Assembly (NCBI GenBank): GCA_027622275.1
Contig: JAQBZB010000012.1
Coordinates: 1-61,234 of the forward strand
DNA: 61,234 nucleotides
Direction of reading: 5' to 3'
Source of the DNA: Planctomycetota bacterium
GTDB lineage: Bacteria > Planctomycetota > Planctomycetia > Pirellulales > Pirellulaceae
Part shown: positions 45,451 through 51,810 of the stretch, in pieces
How the letters are laid out: each line of letters begins with the position of its first letter
Position numbering within the stretch: position 1 is the first letter of the stretch
Position numbers and translations under genes: made by a program
The notes under the pieces: generated by a model
The model's database searches: none
What the model saw: the letters and a program-made list of their open reading frames with translations, nothing else
What the model was told of the DNA's origin: nothing

Positions 45451-45584
45451 TGACATGGACGACGTAGGGCTCGTGGTTGCCGGGCGACGAGCGGGCGTGG
45501 GTGGAGAAAGCGGGCCGCTTCCCCGAGCCGCACGCGAATCGCGATCTCGACGACGTGATGAATCAATTCAAGGCGTGGTGCTAG
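45451..45584 (+). pseudogene. RAYT (Y1 transposase) remnant 4
   Basis: LTWTT[22 protein letters not shown], then DLDDVMNQFKAWC and a stop. The second part corresponds to the middle of the family (VMNQFKAW), so about 100 residues including the HUH motif are deleted. There is a TAG where the family has Tyr. It overlaps the end of the ParE gene by four bases on the other strand. Confidence 0.75.
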
Positions 45585-45907
45585 TAGAGATCGTCAACCG
45601 TGAGGTCGCGCTGCGCGAGATGTCGAATCGAGTAGACAACAACGCGGTCAGGCCGAACAACAAAGATCGCTCGATGCGTTGGTTTGGAACCAAGCCCGTA
45701 ATGAAGCTCACGAATCGTCACTGGAAGATCGTCGTTTTCGCGGGCCAGCGCACAACGCTCAGGATCGTCCTGTAGCGAGTTAATTGCACTGACAAAACCG
45801 TCGAACCAACGTTTCGCTTGCTCAACAGATCGATGTTCCGCCCACCATTGCGCGGCTTCCAACAGTTGGCCGCTGGCCTTGTCGGTGACAAATACCTCGT
45901 AGGTCAC
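45581..45907 (-). CDS. RelE/ParE-family toxin
   Basis: 108 aa, GTG start at 45907 overlapping the antitoxin stop as GTGA. The RelE/ParE fold is recognisable: the helical N-terminus ASGQLLEAAQWWAEHR, then SLQDDPERCALA, and the strand block RELHYGLGSKPTHRAIFVV ending VYSIRHLAQRDL. ParE members poison DNA gyrase and RelE members cleave mRNA at the ribosome; IRHLAQRD is common to both, so the target is not decided. Complete and preceded by its antitoxin. Confidence 0.88.
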   Translation of the reverse strand: MTYEVFVTDKASGQLLEAAQWWAEHRSVEQAKRWFDGFVSAINSLQDDPERCALARENDDLPVTIRELHYGLGSKPTHRAIFVVRPDRVVVYSIRHLAQRDLTVDDLY

Positions 45908-46134
45908 TTGGTGAATCCGAGTTTCTGCCGTAGGTCCGAATCCACCACACGCAAGGGTCGCATCCGTCCAGCCGCCTCGTCCGCGATGCCCTCTTGGATA
46001 TCAGCGACCGACTCGTTGTAGTCCTTCAGCGTCCGCAGCGCGTGCAACAAGACTTCATTTTCAGACGAGTATTTTCCGGTCGCTATCTGAGCCGCGACGA
46101 GTTGTTCAATCTCGGCTGGAAATAGATACTGCAT
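45904..46134 (-). CDS. ParD-like antitoxin
   Basis: 76 aa from ATG 46134. LFPAEIEQLVAAQIATGKYS followed by SENEVLLHALRTLKDYNES is the ribbon-helix-helix plus linker of ParD/AntiTOX antitoxins; DLRQKLGFTK closes it. A longer frame, to 46503, joins it to the upstream broken vapC because the deletion left no stop between them; the ATG at 46134 is the normal start for the family. It overlaps the toxin by four bases. Confidence 0.85.
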   Translation of the reverse strand: MQYLFPAEIEQLVAAQIATGKYSSENEVLLHALRTLKDYNESVADIQEGIADEAAGRMRPLRVVDSDLRQKLGFTK

Positions 46135-46304
46135 TTCACCATACCTTGAGTCTGGCGGAAACCTTCTGTCTTTGGCACATTTTACCACAATAACAACGGC
46201 GTGCCAGTCTCGAACCGGTGCGTGTCTTGTCGATCCCAGCGGATTTGCCGTGGATGTCGGACTGGCCTCGGAAGCGCTGCTTCGGCAGGCGGATGAAGGC
46301 TTCA

Positions 46305-46512
46305 ATAGCTCGATCACCGTCTTGAGCAGAAGGTCAACTTTGGCTTGCTCTTTGTCCGGCGCAGCGCACTTGGCGATGCCGGTGTACAGTTCGTAGCTGG
46401 TGATCGTGGAAATCGCGCAATCGCCGGGAGCGAGGGCGGACATCCGGTTTACGACGTGCGGATGATTCCGCATCACGTCGATACACGTGTTCGTGTCGAG
46501 CAAATACCGTAT
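46305..46512 (-). pseudogene. vapC remnant, start codon lost
   Basis: In frame it reads I-RYLLDTNTCIDVMRNHPH, with ATA (46510-46512) where the family has ATG. The first 65 residues of a VapC PIN domain follow (CAISTITSYELYTGIA contains the Glu), after which the sequence matches nothing and runs into the next antitoxin. The last acidic cluster is gone. It lies just after the vapB stop, as expected for a vapBC pair. Confidence 0.75.
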
Positions 46513-46517
46513 AGGAT

Positions 46518-46757
46518 TTACGGCGAATCAATCACGGGGGCCGGTGGCACCTCGCCTTGCGGCGGACGAGCCAGCGCGTGATCGTCGATGCGGATGGCTT
46601 CAAAAAAACCGGCGGGCCAGGTGTTGGATTTGACCGGCTCCAGAATGACGGCCTCGCCCTCCTTGCGGACTGAAACCGTCGCCTCGGTGAAGCGGAATTC
46701 GTCCGGCAATCTGACAGCCTGCCGCCCGTCAATCGAAAAAACTTCGGTGGTTTTCAT
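46518..46757 (-). CDS. vapB: VapB-type antitoxin, orphaned
   Basis: 79 aa from ATG 46757, with GAGGA upstream; the frame reaches 46793. KTTEVFSIDGRQAVRLPDEF is the AbrB/SpoVT swapped-hairpin DNA-binding motif of VapB (the FxxGRSQAVRLP pattern), and the C-terminus with AIRIDDHALARPPQGE is the toxin-binding part. Its vapC is broken, so it is probably an orphan antitoxin that can still bind its operator. Confidence 0.82.
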   Translation of the reverse strand: MKTTEVFSIDGRQAVRLPDEFRFTEATVSVRKEGEAVILEPVKSNTWPAGFFEAIRIDDHALARPPQGEVPPAPVIDSP

Positions 46758-46885
46758 CGGGCTGTCCTCGCGCTTCGCAAACTTATCACCCACTTAGGAT
46801 ACCAGAATTCTCTGGATGACGGACATCACTGGCGCTCTTGCGTTTCAGGCTTCAATACCATGAACTCGCCGGCGAGGTGCCAGCA

Positions 46886-47000
46886 TGGTGGAACGATCCC
46901 AGCGAACCGATGGACGACCCGCCGGCGTTGTTTCTGACGTGGACGACGTATGACGCGTGGTTGCTCGGCGACGCGCGGCTCATGTCCACCTGTCCCGCAC
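46886..47000 (+). pseudogene. RAYT (Y1 transposase) remnant 5
   Basis: [20 protein letters not shown], then YDAWLLGDARL, aligns with the first 35 residues of remnants 2 and 3 but then ends. It is preceded by TTTCAGGCTTCAAT (46843-46856). Inactive. Confidence 0.7.
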
Positions 47001-47061
47001 GGTCAATCCGGCGATTGAAACCATGTAGCGCCAGCGATAGGGAGCCGCAGCCCCGGCGACC

Positions 47062-47139
47062 GGCTACGGCATCGACTACAGGCTGATTGACGACGCCTGC
47101 TTGGCCGGACTTAGCGCGGTGGGAAACGCCGCCAATTGA
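47062..47139 (+). pseudogene. Duplicate tail of the HicA-partner gene
   Basis: 25 codons and a stop reading GYGIDYRLIDDACLAGLSAV then GNAAN, against GYGIDHVQIDDADLAGLSAV then SNVTH at the end of the gene at 42594-42872. Sequence upstream of 47062 shows no further match. It is a remnant of a second copy 4.2 kb away. No gene is seen from 47140 to 47332, where the moxR promoter should lie. Confidence 0.75.
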
Positions 47140-47332
47140 TTTGGGCATCGCCGATCAATTCAGGCTCCCAATCCGGATTACAATCGACCAACGGCCAAGG
47201 TGAGTCCAAGTTGCAAGTTCAGCAAAATGAGTGCTGTCCAACTATAGACAACACGTCTTGATCTAGCCACAATCTCTGAACGCGGAGTTCTTCCGATGCA
47301 CATCTTTTTCACCCTTTCTACGACGAGATGCC

Positions 47333-48343
47333 ATGAGTGTCACTGATGAATTGCGGCAGCAGCTGGATGATTTTCGGAGTGACTTCGAGCGATTGCGTTC
47401 GGAAATCGCCAAGGTCATCGTCGGCCAACGGGAGATCCTGGACGACACGCTCCTGGCCCTGGTCGCCGGCGGGCATGTGTTGCTGGAAGGCGTGCCTGGA
47501 CTCGGCAAGACGTTGACCGTGCGGACGCTGGCGGACGCCTTGCACTTGTCGTTCCATCGGATTCAATTCACGCCCGACTTGATGCCGGCTGACTTGATCG
47601 GTACGAACATGGTCGTCGAAGACCCCGACGGCAAGAAGTCGTTCGAGTTTCAGCAAGGTCCTGTGTTTGCCAACGTGTTGCTGGCGGATGAAATCAATCG
47701 CGCGACGCCCAAGACGCAATCGGCACTCTTGGAATCGATGCAGGAGCATACGGTCACGGTGGCCGGCGTGACGTATAAACTCAGCGAACCCTTCTTCGTC
47801 ATGGCGACCCAGAATCCGCTGGAGATGGAAGGCACCTATCCGCTGCCCGAGGCGCAGCTCGATCGTTTCTTCTGCAAACTGCTCGTGAAATACCCCAAGG
47901 TGAAGGAACTCGAAACGATTCTCGACCGCACGACCGAGATGTTGCATCCGAAGGCGGAGGCCGTGTTAGCGGGAAACCGCATCCTTGAGATGTCTGAACT
48001 CGCCCGTCAGATTCCGATTTCCGAAGAGGTGCGTCGGTACGGGATCGCGCTGGTGCTGGCGACGCATCCCGAAAACGAACTCGCCTCGCCCGCCACCAGG
48101 CAATACGTCCGTTACGGAACCAGCCCGCGCGGTGTGCAAGCAATGGTTCTCGGCGCGAAAATCAAAGCCATTCTCGACAGCCGGTTTCACGTCGCCCGCG
48201 AAGACCTGCGCAGCATGGCGCTGCCGGTCATGCGCCATCGCATGATTCTCAATTTCGAAGGCCAGGCGGAAGGAATCAGCACCGATGATGTCATCGAGAA
48301 GATCCTTGCCGAGGTGCCCGAAGACGCATTGAGTAAGGGATGA
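47333..48343 (+). CDS. MoxR-family AAA+ ATPase
   Basis: A chaperone-like ATPase that helps VWA-domain proteins mature. Walker A is GVPGLGKT (residues 53-60), Walker B is LLADEI with Asp119-Glu120, and the sensor-1 block MATQNPLEMEGTYPLPEAQL is canonical. Length 336 aa is typical. It heads an operon with a DUF58 protein and two VWA membrane proteins, the standard moxR setting. The stop codon TGA is part of a GGATGA repeat, so the last residues (SKG) are encoded by repeat DNA, which continues into the spacer. Confidence 0.93.
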   Translation: MSVTDELRQQLDDFRSDFERLRSEIAKVIVGQREILDDTLLALVAGGHVLLEGVPGLGKTLTVRTLADALHLSFHRIQFTPDLMPADLIGTNMVVEDPDGKKSFEFQQGPVFANVLLADEINRATPKTQSALLESMQEHTVTVAGVTYKLSEPFFVMATQNPLEMEGTYPLPEAQLDRFFCKLLVKYPKVKELETILDRTTEMLHPKAEAVLAGNRILEMSELARQIPISEEVRRYGIALVLATHPENELASPATRQYVRYGTSPRGVQAMVLGAKIKAILDSRFHVAREDLRSMALPVMRHRMILNFEGQAEGISTDDVIEKILAEVPEDALSKG

Positions 48344-48432
48344 AGGATGAGGGATGAAGGATGAGTAAGAATTCTTTTACTTCATCCCTCCTCCCTCCGT
48401 CTTCATCCCTTTTCATCCCTCTACCTTCATCC
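48342..48432. repeat. GGATGAA purine run and CATCC pyrimidine run, foldback
   Basis: A purine block of GGATGAAGGATGAGGGATGA units (48342-48365) is followed by a pyrimidine block of TTCATCCC/TCCTCCC units (48383-48432), so the spacer can fold back on itself. Related blocks are at 49310-49342 (purine), 49735-49762 (pyrimidine), 50357-50386 (inside a gene) and 51690-51805. Confidence 0.75.
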
Positions 48433-48439
48433 TTCGCTA

Positions 48440-49318
48440 ATGCTTTTTCCGCCCAATTTTCTGACCCGACTGGAATACCTGTCGATTATCTCGAAACGAG
48501 TGTTTCGAGGATCGTTGCTGGCCCAGCGTCGCACCATGCAATTGGGTTCGGGGATCGAGTTCTCCGACCACCGCGAATACGCAGCCGGTGACGACTTCCG
48601 TTATCTCGACTGGAATGTTTACGCGCGGCTTGGCGATTTGCTGTTAAAGCGGTTTCAGGAAGAGCAGGACTTGCACGTTTATCTCCTGCTCGACTGTTCG
48701 CGCAGCATGGCCTTCGGCAATCCGCCGAAGTTCGACCTCGCGCGACGATTGGTAGCGGCCTTGGCCTATATCGCGCTCGCCGATTTAGATCGCATCAGCG
48801 TGCTCGCTTTCGCGGATGGAGTGATCGGCGAGTTTCCCATGACGCGCGGTAAGGCGCGAATTTTGCCGCTCATGAGATTCCTCGAATCGCAACAAGTGAG
48901 CGGAGCAGACACGAACCTGGCGCGTGCGGTTCAAGGAATGTTGCATCGCAGCCGGCGCAGCGGCATCGCGGTCGTCGTCAGTGATCTGTTCGACGAACAC
49001 GGTTTTCAGCAAGGGCTGGATCAGCTCCGCTACCGGCGTTTCGATGGGCTTGTCTTGCAACTGCATGATCCCAAGGAAGCGGACCCTGCGCGGCTCGGCG
49101 ATGTCGAGTTGATGGACATGGAAACGGACTCGCTCCGCAAGGTGACCGTCACCGAAAGGAACCTCCGGACGTACAAGGAACTCTTCCAAAATCATCAACG
49201 GTCGGTGCGAGAATACTGCCGCAACTATGGCCTGGGGTGTACGCAATCCCCGGCGACGGTTCCGTTCGACGAACTCATCCTGCGCATGATGCGCGAAGCA
49301 GGATTGGGGAAGGGATGA
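48440..49318 (+). CDS. DUF58 (VWA-like) protein
   Basis: 292 aa. GIEFSDHREYAAGDDFRYLD then WNVYARLG is the DUF58 signature, and the following LLLDCSRSMAF has the metal-site order DxSxS of a VWA fold. VVSDLF and the C-terminal block complete the family. It works downstream of MoxR, and by analogy in envelope maturation or stress tolerance. There is no Shine-Dalgarno sequence: the leader is the pyrimidine repeat ending CTTCGCTA, so initiation depends on another mechanism or on coupling. The last codons (GKG-stop) are again repeat-derived. Confidence 0.9.
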   Translation: MLFPPNFLTRLEYLSIISKRVFRGSLLAQRRTMQLGSGIEFSDHREYAAGDDFRYLDWNVYARLGDLLLKRFQEEQDLHVYLLLDCSRSMAFGNPPKFDLARRLVAALAYIALADLDRISVLAFADGVIGEFPMTRGKARILPLMRFLESQQVSGADTNLARAVQGMLHRSRRSGIAVVVSDLFDEHGFQQGLDQLRYRRFDGLVLQLHDPKEADPARLGDVELMDMETDSLRKVTVTERNLRTYKELFQNHQRSVREYCRNYGLGCTQSPATVPFDELILRMMREAGLGKG

Positions 49319-49342
49319 AAGAGGAGGGAGGAGGGATGAGGG

Positions 49343-49714
49343 ATGAATGAAGAAGTAAATGATCGAGAAGATTTGAGAGCACGTACGAAGCGATTGGCAT
49401 TGCGAATTCTCAAGCTTTATGCGGCGTTACCTAAGTCGACGGAGGTGCAAGTGATTGGGAAGCAGGTGCTTCGGTCTGGGACTTCGGTCGGTGCGCAGTT
49501 TCGAGAAGCGTATCGTGGGCGATCAACCGCCGAATTCGTCAGCAAAGTCGGCGGAGCCCTGCAAGAGCTAGAGGAAACGGCCTACTGGCTGGAGTTGCTG
49601 GTGGACGGAGACTTCGTCTCAAGTGAGCGGATGGAAAGCCTACAAGGCGAAGTTGAAGAGCTAACGGCCATCCTCGTCACATGCATCAAGAACGCCAAAA
49701 CCAAATTGAAGTGA
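49343..49714 (+). CDS. Four-helix bundle protein (23S rRNA-IVP family)
   Basis: 123 aa. VIGKQVLRSGTSVGAQFREA followed by YRGRSTAEFVSKVGGALQEL and EETAYWLELL is the well-conserved core of the family first seen encoded in intervening sequences of 23S rRNA. Its biochemical role is unknown. It is unusual to find it inside a moxR/bat operon, between the DUF58 gene and the batA-like gene. The start ATG 49343 follows a purine repeat with GGAGGGAGGAGGG that can act as Shine-Dalgarno, unlike its operon neighbours. It may be a late insertion carried with the repeats. Confidence 0.88.
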   Translation: MNEEVNDREDLRARTKRLALRILKLYAALPKSTEVQVIGKQVLRSGTSVGAQFREAYRGRSTAEFVSKVGGALQELEETAYWLELLVDGDFVSSERMESLQGEVEELTAILVTCIKNAKTKLK

Positions 49715-49734
49715 TCGCGATGAATCTGCCTCAT

Positions 49735-49764
49735 CCCTCATCCCTAACCCCTCATCCCTAACCA
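49735..49764 (+). repeat. Pyrimidine CATCCCT spacer before the BatA-like gene
   Basis: Four CCTCATCCCTAA-type units in tandem right up to the ATG at 49765. No ribosome-binding site can be read here. The complementary purine units lie at 49310-49342, about 400 bases upstream. Confidence 0.65.
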
Positions 49765-51690
49765 ATGTCGTTCGCCACTCCAATAGCGTTGGCCCTTGCC
49801 GCGGTGGCGATTCCGATCGTCATCTTCTATATCCTCAAGGTGCGGTTGCGACGCGTGCCGGTTTCGACCAATCTGTTTTGGAAACAGATCTACGATGAAA
49901 AGCCGCCGCGGTCCATTTGGCAATACCTCCGGCATCTTTTGTCGCTGTTGGCGCAGCTGTTCCTTGTGGCGTTGCTCGTACTTGCCGTAGCCGATCCTTC
50001 CTTTTCATGGCAACTTCTTCAGGCTCGACGGATTGTCGCGGTCATCGATAATTCGGCCAGCATGAGAGCGGCCGATGTCCAGCCGTCGCGGTTCGAGGCG
50101 GCGATCGAGGCGGCTCTGGCGACTGCCGAGGGACTTCGGTTTCGTGATGAAATGGCGATCGTCTTGGCGGGGCCCGAGCCGGAAGTTGTCATCGGGATGA
50201 GCGGCCATGTGCCCACGCTGAAGCGCGCCTTGCGTTCGATCAAGATCTCTGACAATCCGACCCAACTCGATTCAGCGATTGCGTTAGGGCAACAATTGAT
50301 TGGCGAACATCCCCACGGCGAGATCCTCGTCTTTACGGATGGCTGTACGCAAAACTCCTCTCTCCTCCCTCCTCCTTCATCCCTTACCTACCGCGTTTTC
50401 GGAAGCACGGAGGCGGGCAACATCGGCATCACACAGTTCCAAGTCCGCCGCAGCCTGATCGATCCGCTCGGATATGAAGTGCTCGCCGTCGTCAAGAACG
50501 CTTCCTCGCAGGCGGTGAAAGGTCGCTTGGAATTGGAACTCTCGGGCATTCCGGTCGATGTCCTGCCGTTAGACCTTCCGCCAGACGGTGTCTTCTCGCG
50601 GACATTGGAGAAAACGTCGCTGGAGGGCGGACTGCTCGTTGCGAAGCTGACGGAGATCGGTGCGGCGGAAGATGCCGATGAGTCTGCGACGAACGACAAA
50701 GCCGATCAAGCGGAATTCAACGCACTCGCGACGGACGATCAAGCGTGGGCGGTGTTGCCTCCGCGCGAGGTCCAAGACGTTCTGATCGTCACGCCGGGCA
50801 ATCTGTTTCTTCAGAAAGTCTTCGAGGCGAATCCGCTGGTGCGTGTGACGATCGAGAAGGACTTCCCCGCGGCGTGGCCGAACAACAGCATCATCGTGCT
50901 CCATCAGAATGTCCCTGACAAACTGCCAAACGGCGACTTGTTCATTGTCGATCCGCTTAACAGTTGCGATGCCTGGGAAGTTGGCGAGTCGCTCGCGAAT
51001 CCGATCATCACCGAACAAGACAAAGACTCGCCGCTGATGACGCACGTCCGTCTCGACAACGTGCTCATGCCCGAGGCCAAGCAGTTGAAGTTCGCGGAGC
51101 TGCCGCATGTGCTGGCCGGATCACTGTCGGGTGAAGCTGTGTATGCCGAGGTGAAACGGAGCGGCGGGAAGTGTCTTGTGCTGAGCGTCGATATCAACGA
51201 AGGCGATCTGGCTTTCCGCACCGCGTTCCCGATCATGGTCACCAATTTGCTCGGCTGGTTCGCTGGCCAAACCGGCGAGTTGCGCGAGTCGCTGGCGACC
51301 GGATCGATGACCGAGGTTGATGTTGCCGACGCGGAACTTCCCTCCACGGGCGCGTGCCAGTTGCTTTCGCCAGCGGGTGAATCGCAGATGTTGTCCGCGC
51401 GAGGACTGAAGGACGCTCCGCATCTCGCGATCCCGCCGCTTCACGAATGCGGCATTTGGAGAATCACCAACGGAAGCGCCGACGACGCCGAGCCTCTCAT
51501 GGAGCTGGCGGTCAACCTGGCTAACGACGCCGAAACCGACCTGCGAACGCCTCGCGAATTGTTGAAGGAAGAACCGCAGACAGTATTGGCAGGATGGTTC
51601 ACGCGACCAATCTGGTTTTACCTGGTTGCCGTCGCTTGTCTGGTGACTGTCTCGGAATGGTGGCTCTATCAACGAAGAGTGATTACTTGA
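49765..51690 (+). CDS. BatA-like VWA membrane protein
   Basis: 641 aa. The N-terminal BatA/aerotolerance-type segment has helices at about 5-25 and 56-77 with the VPVSTNLFWK motif between. The VWA domain follows with D95-x-S97-x-S99 in VIDNSASMRA; the middle contains Ig-like beta sheet and a GATase-like core, and the last helix (FYLVAVACLVTVSEWW) anchors the C-terminus. Residues from about 201 (SSLLPPPSSL) are encoded by a copy of the pyrimidine repeat (50357-50386) inserted in frame, so repeat DNA has been tolerated in a surface loop. It acts with MoxR and DUF58 at the membrane. No Shine-Dalgarno sequence precedes the start. Confidence 0.9.
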   Translation: MSFATPIALALAAVAIPIVIFYILKVRLRRVPVSTNLFWKQIYDEKPPRSIWQYLRHLLSLLAQLFLVALLVLAVADPSFSWQLLQARRIVAVIDNSASMRAADVQPSRFEAAIEAALATAEGLRFRDEMAIVLAGPEPEVVIGMSGHVPTLKRALRSIKISDNPTQLDSAIALGQQLIGEHPHGEILVFTDGCTQNSSLLPPPSSLTYRVFGSTEAGNIGITQFQVRRSLIDPLGYEVLAVVKNASSQAVKGRLELELSGIPVDVLPLDLPPDGVFSRTLEKTSLEGGLLVAKLTEIGAAEDADESATNDKADQAEFNALATDDQAWAVLPPREVQDVLIVTPGNLFLQKVFEANPLVRVTIEKDFPAAWPNNSIIVLHQNVPDKLPNGDLFIVDPLNSCDAWEVGESLANPIITEQDKDSPLMTHVRLDNVLMPEAKQLKFAELPHVLAGSLSGEAVYAEVKRSGGKCLVLSVDINEGDLAFRTAFPIMVTNLLGWFAGQTGELRESLATGSMTEVDVADAELPSTGACQLLSPAGESQMLSARGLKDAPHLAIPPLHECGIWRITNGSADDAEPLMELAVNLANDAETDLRTPRELLKEEPQTVLAGWFTRPIWFYLVAVACLVTVSEWWLYQRRVIT

Positions 51691-51805
51691 GGGATGAGGG
51701 AAGAAGGATGAGGGTGGAAGGATGAAGGAAGAAGCACACCAGTGTGAAGACGTGGGCGTTCGAATGCCTTTCTTCATCCCTCATCCTTCTTCCTTCATCC
51801 TTTAC
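51691..51805. repeat. Foldback purine/pyrimidine repeat in the spacer
   Basis: Purine units of GGATGAGGGAAGAAGGATGA type (51691-51733) face pyrimidine units CATCCCTCATCCTTCTTCCTT (51775-51805) around a unique core; the two arms are complementary over more than 20 bases. The downstream gene starts at 51811 without a ribosome-binding site. Confidence 0.75.
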
Positions 51806-51810
51806 TTACT

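Noticed and set aside
45904-46503. Single 199-aa PIN-ParD fusion toxin-antitoxin protein
   Set aside because: The first part lacks the PIN C-terminus and has no ATG; the second has its own normal start at 46134. It is a deletion product.
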